A DNA stretch of 64,000 nt from Eumeta japonica (Eukaryota; Arthropoda; Insecta; Lepidoptera; Psychidae): the NCBI GenBank assembly GCA_005406025.1, contig BGZK01001320.1:62001-126000 (forward strand), in the 5' to 3' direction. The position numbers were made by a program, and so were the translations under genes. The notes below the pieces were generated by a model. That model had not been told where the DNA came from and did not search any database. It saw nothing but the letters and a program-made list of their open reading frames with translations. Position 1 is the stretch's first letter. Every line of letters starts with the position of its first letter. Shown here one piece after another: positions 47,801 through 61,639 of the stretch.

Positions 47801-49497
47801 TTTTTGGAATTCTACTGGGCGAAATTAATTCAAAGTTTCAAGAAGAGTAAGTTGAGTGAACGCCTTTAGATTGCGTAAATGCGTGTCAATCAGTCAATCA
47901 ATCTTCAAAAGTTATGAGTGGTTTACATATATACGCACATATGTAAAATATACAAACATCACTCGGGAAATGGTCTAAATAGATTCCTAGGACACTAAAA
48001 CATCAAGATTTGGCCAAAGCTTTATTTAAGAAAATCGGGATGAAAACAGTATCTTTAGATATTTACAAATATTTTAAATTTTCGTACCGAAAAGTTGAAA
48101 ACATAATTTTGTAACATAGTTTATAAATAAGTACAGCACAACCATTCATGCGGACGGAGTCAATATTTAAAAGACAATATGTTTATGTGGACATACAAAA
48201 ACAAATGTAAGTGGAAAGCTATGGTGTGCAATATCAACTTCAAAAGCTTTTAGATTGAGAAATAAAAAAAACACTTTCGCAAACGTCGTATTATATACAG
48301 CTGTTGTTGTACCGCATGTATTTTTACACGCGAAAACAACACAGGTAGAATAGAAATATACGAGGTACATTTGCCATTTTACCAATGCGTTAACAAATAA
48401 CTGGCCGCTCAGCGGTACTCTGTGAAGAGGCTTCGATCTGAGTCGGCTTGCCGTGCAACTTCACTCGCTGCGGTCAACTTTGCGTTTCGAATGCTCAAAC
48501 TTATTTATCATTTCAATAGACATTCGAAGCTTGTTTTCGGCGGGACCCTATACTTAAGTTATACATAGAGAAAGTTACTCGATAGAGCTGTTCCGAGTTG
48601 TTACCGCTCTACCGCCGGATGTATACCCTGCTGCTGTGTTTTTATTACAGGGTACCGGATCGACAGCTAAATCTGCTCTTAAAAGCATGTCGTGAGTGAT
48701 TGTTATTCATTGTATTGTGTGAGGTGTTAATTCGCGGAAATCCATAGTAGACGCTTGCCTGCAACATGCATTAACATGCAGCATGCAACCCACCGCTGAC
48801 CCTCGAATCTGCCTCTCCACTACGAATCTCTATCCAAATGATTGAATATTGATTCCAGAGGATTGACAGTTATCGAACACCTAAGCAAGTGTTATTTATT
48901 TTTATAATTATCTAATTCCGCTAACTGTTAAATTGTAAATTCTACGTACGTTTCATGCCAACAAGGCACATCCTCAGGAAATTGCCGACAGTCACATCCA
49001 CCAGGGTGCAAGGAGCGTTAAAACAACTAACACAACCTCGTTAGGCAGGCCGCTGTCATTGTTATTCGACTTAAGTTGAAAGCTCATCGACCAAAGGCCC
49101 GCGGTCGGGCTTCGATCCCGGTAACTTTCGGCTCGTAGGCGACTCTTTTGAATATTTGGCCATCGAAGCTTACTTACTTATGCAGATGTACGTATAATTA
49201 TGTAAAAAAATAGGATTACATAAGCATGTCAACGACGTAACGAGAATGTTACAAGTTTCATTCGACTCGGCATAACATATTAATCACTTTTTGTATTATA
49301 TAAATAAAACACTTTGTGAATGTAACGTAAAATTGAAATTTGTGATATTGAGTGCTTATTATGCGTTTAAGTTTATTTTAAAAAATCGGATTGTTATTTT
49401 AAAAGTTTCGGAGTATTTAGGGTAATCACCCATTAATTTAGAGTAATGTACCCCGTATATATATATATATATGTTTAAAAGTAAATATTTATACCAT
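47801..49497. other. upstream region of the protease gene
   Basis: AT-rich with repeat debris. A segment near 49085-49140 (CCCGCGGTCGGGCTTCGATC) resembles a SINE B box. A possible 42-nt exon-like piece (TTTTTATTACAG|GGTACC...|GTGAGT) lies at about 48650-48690. No gene assembled. Confidence 0.35.
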
Positions 49498-49591
49498 AAC
49501 GATAATATCAAACAGGCCTAATCGTGCGTTAATTGACGAACAAAAAATTTATTACGATAACATCAAATTAGACTAATTAACGCTTATCAGT
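49498..49591 (+). promoter_or_regulatory. candidate promoter-proximal region with GATA motifs
   Basis: CGATAATATCAAACAGGCCT (from 49500) and CGATAACATCAAATTAGACT (from 49555) form a diverged direct repeat. Both contain GATAA, and CTTATCAG (49583-49590) is a reverse-strand GATAAG. TATCAGTC at 49585 contains an arthropod-initiator-like TCAGT. GATA factors commonly drive insect gut and fat-body genes, which would suit a trypsin. No clear TATA box sits about 30 bp upstream. The function is inferred. Confidence 0.35.
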
Positions 49592-49660
49592 CGGTTTGAA
49601 AAACAACATGCAAAAATGGACTTTTGTCGTCAATCCGTACTGCACCGCCGGCCAGCCAGG

Positions 49661-49718
49661 ATGTTTTCAAGAACCTTTCTGCTTGTTCCCTTCTTCTGCT
49701 ACGCTTCGGCGCACAGCG
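49661..49718 (+). CDS. protease exon 1 (signal peptide)
   Basis: Encodes residues 1-19 plus the first base of codon 20, ending AGCG|GTGAGC. The hydrophobic core [10 protein letters not shown] supports this ATG as the functional start of a secretory leader. Two ATGs precede it: 49616 is in the same frame (15 extra residues, with Kozak-like A at -3 and G at +4). The one at 49608 is in another frame and would terminate just past the donor. Which start is used cannot be settled from sequence. Confidence 0.8.
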
Positions 49719-52700
49719 GTGAGCATATAGAACAAGTGAAATGCATGTTGCACCCTGCAGTCGTTTGCATTCAAGGATAGGCTCTCGTGCCGTGCGCCGT
49801 CAGCGCCGATTGACGTGTGGGGTGAAGGATGTTGGTTGAAACTTGTCGACCGTGTAACGTATTGGGACTTGATATAAAAGTCTAGTACTATTTGGTTTTA
49901 CTTAAGCTTTCCGGTTCTAATAAACAAATGGAAAGTATAATTTATTCTAGTTATGTATTTCTATCGATTCGATTAAAACGAAAATTACGCATTAATTTAA
50001 TAAATAGTTTTAAATTTGGCTAAGCAATGTCATGGTTTAAAAAGTTATAGATACGTAATAACATAAAATAAACGTAATTAAAAGAAAAGTTATTTGTTAA
50101 CAAAGTTGTCGTGTATTTATGTAATTAATTTATGTTTTTATCGTTTTTGTTTTAAATGAAAACATCAAATTATAAATAAAACAGAGTTCCAACCAATGAG
50201 TCATAAAATTATTATTTTAGTTATAAACCACGATCAAAAGCAGATATCCAGTCCTTGCCAATTTTTTTAAGAGCAACCAAACGTTTATAGAAAACGTATT
50301 TTTCTCTTGCTGTCCTCTACGTTTTATGCTATACTTATTAAAGAAATGAAAGTTAAGACAGCACAGCACTTATTTTTTCCTTACTAAGGTAACAATTTAT
50401 TTCTTTGACTAAATTTATATTTTGCATCGCATAATCATAAAGTTTACACTTGTTGTATTGCATGTACGTTCACCATTCACGACACGATAACTTCGGTTGC
50501 TCATTTGACTTTTTTTTTAATATATTATTGAACAATTTAAAATCGTGCACTTCTAAAGTATACAAAACATCGCCCCGAAGCTCATCAACGGTTACGTGAT
50601 CGGATAACAGTATAGATGTGACAGGGCACCGTTAAATATCTTGCACCCTTTGAGTTTCAACGTTTCAAAAACATACCTGGGGATAAATTCCCAGATATGT
50701 TTTTGAAACTGCAATGTAGTTTCTCTACATACCTAAATGATTTTATAACATCGGATTCCAAGTTTCTTAATTATATGGGTAATGATACCTAGTCGAAATT
50801 GCCCGCAATCAACAAGAAAACCCATGTCAATTTGGAGTCATTTCATTGAACTACATGATATTCTTTTCACGTTATTAAAAATTTGAGTACGATAACCGAA
50901 ATCATACTGAAAATCACTGTTACATTTTATCAGTTCTTGTGTACATATGTCGACTACTGGAAGCCGTTTGACAAATAATAAACGCAAATTAGATCTATAA
51001 TTGGATGACTTCGTACTTAAAAAAAGCGATGTTTGATAAAAATAAAACGATAGATTTTGAAAATCAAGTGCAACTACCCAATTTTTAGAAATACGATGAT
51101 GTTTGGTGTACTCAAAATATATAATATTATCGATACCGCTCTCGACACTAGACATAAGAATTCATTCACCTTACGATAGGCAAATCAATTTAATATTGAA
51201 AAACAAATTTACGATAGGCAAATAAATCAAAACTTTTACGGTCCTTTATATTGATCTTCAATTATAAAATTTGGCAAGTAGAAAGACCTCACAGCACAAT
51301 AAAATTGTTAATTTGTAGTTATATCATACGTAAAAATATGCTTTTGTGATTAAAAGGTTGCAATCGCAATACGGACAGTGTCCTAGACTAATTATGAGAG
51401 GATATTTTTTGACTTTCTGCTATGAAAATTAAATATTTCCGAAAATTCGTATACTTCAAAATATTAAAATTAAGAAAAAAAACCAGTTTCGAAATTCTTG
51501 GGACTAATATCTCGTCAATATCGATATCGAGAACGGAAAAATATCATCGTGACTTTTGATGGATGAAATATCTACATACATAATTAATCTAGTACGGAAC
51601 GCTCGGGGTGCGCGTCCTGTTCGTACTTGCCCGCTTATTTTTTATTTACATTCATGACCCACAGTACCCAGCGAAGCGAGCGGCTGACCCGCGCCACAAT
51701 TGTAATAAAAATGTTAGGTTTTATGCCTGGTCGAAGGAAATATTAAGTACATATGTATCCAGGCAAAGTCATCTTTTATAGAAACAGCATTAGTAAAGTG
51801 TTCGGGCGAACATAATTATTTTATTTATTTAGGAATACCATTTTAAAACTATATTAGGGAAACAACAGTATTTTTGTAAATATCTATATAGCCGAAATTA
51901 TAAATATCGAATGTAATAAAAAACGTAAGTGTAGTAATAATTAACTATTAATAAACGTAAATTTAATTATAATTAATAATCTATATTATAAATCGGTAAT
52001 CAGAATATTTCTCGACAGTATACCCCAACTCCATCGGGAGAAATTGGGATCGTTCAGCTTTGCAGCCGTAACTAAATAAATGATGAAAGATATTATAAAT
52101 ATTTTTTATGTAATCATTTTTATAAAACATTAAATATTATAATATTATATTTTTTTTTGATTCAACTTTATCATACAGTGCGATAATGGTAAACAAGCAA
52201 ATCGAGTAATATCAAGTAAATCGCTTGTTCCCTACACAAGAGAGATCTTTAGATCGTACGTTGGAACGGCGTGGCTGGCCGAATATTTTAAATGCCAGTC
52301 TTAAATAAAATTAAGGGGAGGCGGATCCCTACGAAGGGGTGATAAAAATAAGACAAAATGAGTTCTACGTGCTATGGAATCTTAAAAAGATTCCATAGCA
52401 CGTTCTCACGTAACGGGCTCCCAACTTCTGTGAGTTACCGCATCGGACAAAGTAGAACAAATCTATTAGACTGTAATAATTTTTCTTGTAATACTGCATT
52501 ATCCTTACTCTATGTTATTCTGGTATAATAAGGCGTAGTCTACTTCTGTGGCATGAAAGAAAGAAGTAGGAGACTACGGAACTGCTAGAAAAACAATTTT
52601 AGCGCTTATTCATTGTGAAGTATTAACCAATCGCAAACGTTTAGGATTTAATGCTGTGCCAATATATCAGCTCGCCGAGCGTGACGATAAACGCACGTCG

Positions 52701-55700
52701 TCGAAACGGAAAACGACGTAAACATCGCCACAGAGTGTCGATAACGAGCATTTTTCTTTTGCCAGACGATAGATCGTCGGAGTCCGCTGTGGGCATAGTC
52801 GGGGGACACACCATACCCATAGAGAATGCACCCTACATGGCGTCACTGCGCCTCAACGGTACGTACCACTGGTGCGGTGGTGCGATCATCCACCGTCGCT
52901 TCGTCGTCACTGCTGCTCACTGTATAGTGCCGTAAGATATGTTTTTTTAGCCGTCCACAAGTCATTAGAGTGTCTCCTGTTTATTTACCTAATATTCTGC
53001 TTTTACCCGACCGTCTAAAATGGAGGGTAATGAGGTTCGACTGTATGTCTAAGTGTAGGTATTAATATATGAATCTGTAGGTTCTGCCTGTACATACAAT
53101 GCGTTTGACAAATTTTGTTTCGTGATACATTTAAACTGTATTTACTATTTGCATATTTTCGTTTGTCTGCCTGTCTGGGTGTCTTCTTATTACTAATTAA
53201 CGATCTGACTGATTTTAATAAAACTTGAAATGCAATAAGAACCTGCGTATGTGCAAATGATATGCTATACAATCGGACCAACATTCTTTTGGAATGTGCT
53301 ATAACATAATGAAATATTTTAAGTTATTTGTATGATCTATAAAATGAAGACGTTTTGTGTTTGAAATTACTAAAGTTTCTGTCCATTTGCTTACCAAATC
53401 GTATCTCCTAAACGGTTGAATGAATTGTAATAAAACGTTACTCAAAAGTAGGTTAAGTTTTAAAATACGAGATAAGAAATTTTTGACATCAAATATACAA
53501 ACACCAAGAAAAAAGCGAGGGGTGTCGCTGGACACCTGGTTGGAACGAAGTCCCTTTCCAATATATTATGTATTAAATACCAGACAGAACGATGTAAATT
53601 AACCAAGTCTGAAAGTAATTAAAAGAAGATAAGGAATAAAGTTAAAGAGATTCTATTAATATTTTACGAAAAAGTTAGATATAAAATAGTGAATTATAAA
53701 TTATATAAAAAAAACACATAAAAAATGTCATTGCCACCGAGAGAGAGAGAGAGAGAAAGGAAGGAAGAAGTAGGCGTAACGTTTTTTCGTTGTGTTACGA
53801 TATCTATCAATCAACTCTTACGGTAAGCAGGGCTAAGGAACTTCGTTCCAATAGCAGTAATGTCCTAGGCAGGACCACAATGGGCACAATGGACCGGTTT
53901 TATCAAATTTTTATTTACGTAAATACAGCGAAGCGAGTAAAGTAAGTTCTCATTAAAATCATCTTAATTGTGGGACTTATTTTGGGACATACATTTCAAA
54001 ATACAAACATTGTCAGCTGTCATTTTTAATATATTAATATTACGACATGTGGGTACAGAATTAAAGGAAATTCGTGTTTGTATGCAGACATAAATTTTTG
54101 TGTTTATTTAATAGTACGTAACAAACGCGATTAATAAATTACCCGTTGAATACTTTTTATTAAAAGAAGTAATAAAAAGTATTATGTGGGCCGCTTTGAC
54201 ACACAAACTAATTAAATCCAAATTTAATCCAAATGTAATGTACAAAAAATGTAATTAATTAACTTCAGTAAGAAATTCAACTATGAAATCCAGCAAAATT
54301 GTCAATCTTAAAGGTTTATATGTCGTTAGAAGGTTATCTGTATCGAAAGATATTCTTACATGAGACGATTGATTCACAACTACAATTTCTATATGTTTAT
54401 GCAATGTTTTCCAGAAATCGAGAATATAAAATATCTGTAGGCAGCAATTCGATCGAGACAGGCGGAATATTGATGGATGTAGAAGAATTGATTATACACG
54501 ATAAATACGACCCCAGTGAAGATTACGACATTTGTCTGGTCAAATTGAAGGAGGAGATCCCCCTTAGCGAGAAGGTCTCGCTCATCGAATTGGCCGATTC
54601 CGGGTTGAAGCTGAAAACTGGCACCATGATGAACATCACCGGATGGGGTAATTCCAAGGTAAGTTTTATTTAGGTAAGCTGACCGACTCACCTCACCTTC
54701 TATTCACTTTCTCAGGCATCGATGAGAGGGTGAAGCTTTAGATACAACTGAGAGAAACTAAGCATTTACGTGGTAACCGCTAAGTGAATTATGAATTAGG
54801 AATATAGCTCGTAATGGAGTACCCGGCTAGGAGTATTCACATTACGGGCGTTTTCACTCCAACTCCACTTGTCCCCCGTTTGCGGTCGTAAATGAGGGGA
54901 CAACGACGCCGATTGTGGAGGGAGCTTTTAGCTTTAGAGCTCCGTGATCAAGTGGAGACTTCTGTACTTCTGATATGTTCACACGTCCGATTCGTCCATC
55001 TGTCTGTATAACTCGTGCTACTGATGCCGTAGGTGAGGAGTCGAAGTTTTATTAAAATGCGAAAGTTCACTCTTTTAAACATCTCACAAGGAAGAACCTC
55101 GTCAACATTTATAATGAAAAGGTAACAAGAAAATACACTTATATCGGGTTTAGTAGTTCTAATGACAATCGTTGTAGCAAAACTGCTCGCTGGGAAAAAT
55201 ACTTACTTTTCTTGTGAAACGAGTACAATTTACTAAGGTGAAAGTATTGATAATTAAGAAATAAAAGGAATATATTGAAGCATAACCTGGAAATAAATAT
55301 TCAAAATTAAAAGAAAAACATTGTCTGCGATAGGTACAACCACAAATGACTGTCTAACATGACGTCGTAAATTCAAAATAAGTAATTATTCAAAAATTTT
55401 AATAATTCTAATAAATCAGAAAAGCGTAGTCCATTTAATGTTAGTTAAATTTGTAAATACTTGACGGGGCGTTATAAATGGTACTGTATTAAAACATTTG
55501 GAGGAAGTTGGCTGGCTTCAACATGCTTAAATTTTATGGGCAGCGAACAAAACTCAATGGCGCCGAAACCGGGCAAACTTCGGTCCAATTGGTATATAAG
55601 CCGGTTGGAATCTAAAATACTTATTGCACAGGTATAATTACATCGATTACCATTTATATTATTTCGTAAGTATTTTGTACTTCGTATGTATGTCAATAAT

Positions 55701-58700
55701 GTATCCTAAAATAAAAATCTCGACTTAGTCTCGATTCGCTGAAATGCATAGATAAATAGAAACGTTTTGTTTCTAAAAGTCGAACTGATTTCAAGTTTAT
55801 TTAAAATATCATTCATAAATATATATCAGTAATCTTACATAGATTATGGTAACGATATAAATTGGTACCTGTCAAGTTCAAGGCGCTCTGTCAATTCGCA
55901 TTATTTGATTATATTGTGAAGTGTCAACGATTTGATATTTATTGCATAACATGTAGCTTTTATTTATTTTTATAGAATAGCAAGAGAAGAGTATAGTGAA
56001 GCAGCTTTTGTATGAAAATATTTTTGGACAATAACTTTTATAGTAGGTAATGCCCGGAAAGTGCTGCGAAAACTCTTAAAGTTTTCAAGTACTGTTTTTA
56101 TTGTAGTTATAAAGTTTTATAGCCGATCACTATTACGGTGTCCCTAAATATTACGACTTTGCACCTTTTAGTACGATTTTGACAGAATATATTTTTATAC
56201 GAACTTCCTATACTATTATAAAACCTTCATATAATTCTCTAAAATATATTTAATATACAGCTCCACCACTTGCAACATAGTTCTTGTTTATGAACGTAAC
56301 ATTATTTAGGTATTATCAAGCTTATTAAAAGCCTGAAGTTGTTCTTGAGATATTTGTTGTTCATTCGTCAAACATCAAATTTAGATCCCATATATCCATT
56401 TTTGTACATTAAAAACGGCCCGCTGAAAGCGACCACTGTTAACGGGGTTTCACAAAAAAGCGTCATCAACGGCTACAGTACAACGCACGAAACTCTGCCT
56501 CTGTGAACTTAGTCACGAAAGCGTCGCAATGGTGTAAAATAGGCACATGGGGGAGAAGAGTGAAAGGTCAAGGAGCATTCTCAAAAGTCTTGGAATTATC
56601 GTATCGTATTCATCTTTTTCCAAATATTTATAATCTCCTTCTTTTTTAGAACAACTTTGCCAAAGTAATTATAACAAAAATATGTCATTGAAAATATACT
56701 TATAAATAATAAAAAAACAATATAGACACAATCCTAATAAATGTTCGGCTAAGGCTAACAGCTAAAGTTGTCAGTGGGACATTTCTACGTAGGTGTTCTA
56801 AGCTATTTTTTTCAGAAACGGCTACTTCAAGGTCTATAGTTTCTTAGGTAAAATTGTTTTACAAGGAGAGTAGATCATAAATACTTGCAAAAAGATAAAA
56901 TCCATCCTTGATACATCGACGGACATGAAGGCAAAAGAACAGTGAAGTGAAATAAGTTAAGGATGTATCTTATTCAGATTGTGAATTCAACTTTCGCTAT
57001 TTTCATGATCTTCGCAGGAGAACGGCAGAGTGTCCACGTATCTGCAGCAAACGACGGTACCTTTGGTGGGGCGCAGGTCCTGCAAGTTCACGTACATGGC
57101 CTTCCTGCACCCCATATCGGTCCGCATGATTTGCGCCGGCGAAGTTGGTCACGACGCGTGCCAGGTCTACCTTTGAAATTATCTTTCATAATAACTCAGT
57201 TCATCGAAGACCGTATCGTATTATCATTCGCTCCACCGCAGAAACATACCCCCTCAGTCTTTCTATTTCAGACTGATAGAACTTTAATATCTCCACACTG
57301 ATCCGGCGTGATTTGAGGATATCTAATATCTGTTGCTATCAATGCGATTACAATGTCCCGAACCGATGGCTTAACATGCCTTCGAGCGTAGAACGAGATG
57401 TCGACTCAATTAAAACCTCATTGGTCAATACCCCGTGGTCATGATTGAATCCAATACATTTCGGTTCTAAAGCAACATTCTAAACCACTCATCCACAATC
57501 GCCTAATTTCTGAGTACGACAAAATAAAATCGATTGAGCGTGTGGTACTTATTATGGAAATCTGTTATTGGAGATTGTTTCAAAAATAACAACAACATCT
57601 ATATACCTATGTAACGTCTTGTACAGCTATTGTTGTGAAACAAGCCTAAGCTAGAACATCCATTTCCATAGTCTGAATCGCGCGGTGTAAAAGCGAGTCA
57701 CACGAGCGATTTTTACAACATACGACCTCGAAAATCTCTTAGAATTAGGAGTCAGTAAATGGGAATCTTAACTCTTTAGACATGATAACGTACTGAACTT
57801 ATGTGAAAAATGTTTAAGAGTAAATAGTAGTCCAACTAAACTCAGTATTATAAACAAAAATTAGCTAAATCAACACTTCAACAGATTACACAAAGTCACG
57901 AACTCATTTAAGGGGCTTTGTGTACAATATCCATGTTCGATAAGGTCCCTGTAGATGTACAAAGTTTACATTTACAAAAATCTGAATTTATTACTAAATG
58001 AGCATATGATAAATAAGAATATTGCAAAATATTCGAATGTCTAAAAATATAAATATTCATGGTTGTAACTAGATTAACTTATTGCTTTTCTTTTTCCTAT
58101 AATAAATTTGTGTTTGATTACGTTTGTATATGATTGAATAAAGAAAAAACCCGGCCAAGTGCGAGTTGCACTCGCACACGAAGGGTTCCATACCACTGTA
58201 CAATATTGAACGCTACATACTTCTTAATAATTGTTAATGAAAAACAAGAAGAAATATTAAGATTTAACAAAATACGCAGATGAATGACGAAATGAAACAG
58301 TTTGTAAACATTTTAACTGTTAATATATTACGGCTCATTAGATTCAGCCCCGTGACAGATAGACAAACGGACAGACAGAAGGACAGCGGAGGCTTAATAA
58401 TAGGGTCCCGTTGACACCCTTTTGTTACAAAGCCCTAGCAAAGAACTATTTACGAGTTTCTTCTGGTTTTTTTTTTGAAGGTAAATGACCTTCCGGACAA
58501 TATAGTGATGACCTATGAAATAAAGATCTTTTTAATAAAAAAAGAAGTGTGGAAATAATCTTTACTTATTAAAATATTAAGACCTTAATCCTTTTATTTT
58601 TTGCCTATTAGTAATATTAGTTGAAATGAAAACTGACCTTTGAAAAAATTCTTGTTTAGCCGTTAAAAAGCTAATTTTGAATACGGGATATAGGTACTTA

Positions 58701-61594
58701 GTTTGATCCACTACTTTTACAAGTCGGATCGATGTATTGCTGAATTCATTTTCGTAGTTATACACCAAGAATTAAAATTTACCGTGTCGATTATCTAACA
58801 CCAAATCAGATTTGGCGCTAGTTAATTAAACCGGTGTGTTCATACAAGCATGTGTTTCAAATTTTTCAAGTCAAGTTCAAAATCGTATAATTAACACCGC
58901 TGGCGTGATGAATCCCAGCCTCAAGAAATTTTACCCAACCTCGTTTATATTAAACGACCGCAGAGACCTCTACCCGTTCCGAGAGAGCGGTTTCTCTTAC
59001 ACAAAGAAAAATGATAAAGCGACTATTATTATGCGACGCTTCGGCTTCAACCCGAAAACCGGGGACTTCATCTTTAGTACGTGCTAATGAATTTTTAAAG
59101 TACAAATATAGTGTTTGTTCACCCAACGATACCGTTCGATGATGCGGCGTGTAAAAAATATCACAAGAAATCCCTGACTTTTTTGACAGTGAGTAGAAAC
59201 TGCTATGAATGAACATGAAAAACCTGTTCACAATAGCGAAAGACAACCGTTGTCGGGTTCAAATACCGGGGAAACATGAATTCGTACGAAGTGCTCCGTC
59301 TTGGTGTACACAATACACAAAAAAAGTGGTAATAATTTAAACAATAATATAATTGTTATTTCTAAATGTACACTACCGTTGTTGACATCCTAAAAGACAA
59401 ATTTTTGTAGGAGTGTATTTAGAATGCTATTAATTTAATTTGAAAAAACATGACTGTACATGAAATATACATACACCATTTTGGTTCTAAATCCTAATTG
59501 GAACAGTTAAAATGTTTTTCTTTTTCGTAATCTTTCCACACAATTGATGGGTCCAAGCAATTGGTTTTTCTAAATGTTAAAAAAAAATGAAAAAAAGACT
59601 TTGAGGTTCTTAAAACACGTTGTACTTTTAAAATTGTAACTTGGCCATCCCAGTCTGTTTCGTTAACACGTCACGTTCGTTCACTCGTATAAACTTAATA
59701 TACGAACTTCCAAATTACACGTGTAATAGACCGAGAAATTATTACATTCGAAGTTAATATAACTTTTAATACGCATCACGGAGGCCCTCGTTTCAGAAAC
59801 GCCTGCGGGTTCTCGCTGTCACGTCATCGCGTGTACTTGTGATTATGGAGGCTTATTTCTTTTAGGTTTCCAATTACTGAGATATATTTATTTTTTTTTG
59901 GAATTTTTGTTCTAATTTTATCTCTTCAGATTAGGATATACATATGTAGCGTCTGTCTGTACATACATTTTTTTTTGACGTGACAACGTCTTAAATTAGG
60001 TTGCGGCTGGGAGTCACTTTGAAAAGTGTAACGCTCGGTAACGTAACGATGAGTCACCGAACGAGAGAGAGGCGCCGAATGCCTTGCCTCTCTCCCACTC
60101 AACTATGATCGGTCTGCCGCGCGCGCAGCACTAGAAATTATGCATAGCTTGCAAATGTATTGCAAGTTATTGTATGTATATTTGTATATAAATACGTATG
60201 TATGTGTAAAGGTAAAAATAAAATTTTGTTAATATGAAATTCAGTGCGAGATTCTTTGTATAAATTAATGTTTTAAATATAATTCTTTGTATAAATAAAT
60301 GTTTTAAATTGTTACTATTATTTCATCCTTCTTCCTACTATACGAATGAATATTCACATTAAAATGATTTTACCATTCAAAGTCGTTGTCACGTAAAACT
60401 TTCGCCCGTATACCGACTTTACAGGCAACCAAATTTTTTTTTTGTTAAATTCTGCGATATATCATTGCTTTTATGATTCAATGACTTCAATTCTATTATC
60501 TATAAAATATTTGTCTGTTTGTTTCTCTTCCTGTTTGTCTGTAAGTATATTTATAACTTAAGAACGGTTTGAGTTGGTATACATTAAAAACATGTATTTG
60601 CGCAAATGATAGGTTATATATTATTTTGATAAAGGCTCTGTCTGTTTGTTTGTGCGACTTCATTTTCAAAACGGCTGGATAGATTTTAACTATATTTCGA
60701 ATAGAAGTAAATTAGTTCCTGGAATAAAAAATATGATACTCTTTGTCTATCCACACTAATATGTGAAACTATATATATGACGTCTTTGTAAAATTTTGCC
60801 ATATTTATTCCATGACGAATCTAGTCCATATATATCATTTTCAAATTTGAACTCTAACAGTCTGTCGTTAAAGTGTTTGTTTGTTTGGTTGTTTGTCGGA
60901 ACTAATAATCTTTGAAAAGACTTAATTGACTGTAAGCAAATTTTGCATAGACTGCCTGCAATGAGTGTGTATTTTGTTCGTTTTATTTGGGTATATATGC
61001 CATTTATCCGATTACTAAATAACTGGCGATATGTACGCGAAACTGGGATCATTAAAAAAACTAGCATTTGTATTCGATTTCGTTGCCATATTTGAAATAT
61101 TAAGCCAAACTACTGAATCGATTCTAAAAATTCTTTCCCTAATAAGAATTTCTCCGAGTAAAATAAGCTATTAATATTTGGTCTTGGCTTCATCAGCATA
61201 TTTGTGCTATTACAGATTCTAAAAATTATTGCACTCATAAAAAGTTACATATATCTATTTCATCTAGCATTTGACTCGGTTTCGTCGAAATTGGAATCAT
61301 AATCGACATCGGAATCAAAATCGCAAAAGGGACGGAAGCAGAAACGGAAGGAGATTCATGACCGGGAGGGATCGAAATCGAAAACGGAACCAAGGTCGAA
61401 ATCGAATGGGGGACTAAAATTTGAATTAAGAGTGTGACCGGAATCAGACTGAAAAGCAATACCGAAATCCAAATCGAGAGCGAGACCGGGATCCGAATTG
61501 AGTACGGGACAGCGATCAAGATCATGATTGAACGCATGATCGATCGATATACAAAATGAAGGAATGTATTCTGCGTCCACGCGGGCAAAAGCTA

Positions 61595-61639
<45 letters not shown>

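Larger units (their letters stand above)
49719..52765 (+). other. protease intron 1 (3,047 bp)
   Basis: GTGAGC...TTTTTCTTTTGCCAG borders. AT-rich; it contains the hairpins at 50662-50709 and 52367-52403, annotated separately. No other gene was recognised on either strand. Confidence 0.8.

Noticed and set aside
48650..48692. Possible 42-nt exon (TTTTTATTACAG|GGTACC ... |GTGAGT)
   Set aside because: Splice-like words alone. There is no coding or conserved context, and it does not improve the protease model.
52651..52765. In-frame extension upstream of protease exon 2 with its own ATG
   Set aside because: It lies before a good acceptor (TTTTTCTTTTGCCAG) and encodes a basic stretch with no signal peptide. 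Exon 1 at 49661 joins in phase.
54299..54414. ATG and open frame upstream of protease exon 3
   Set aside because: It is intronic. The TTTTCCAG acceptor at 54414 and the phase-2 join to exon 2 define the exon.
61235..61588. 117-codon minus-strand frame rich in Ile, Pro and Ser
   Set aside because: It is the translation of the degenerate ATCGRA hexamer array, with no conserved domain.
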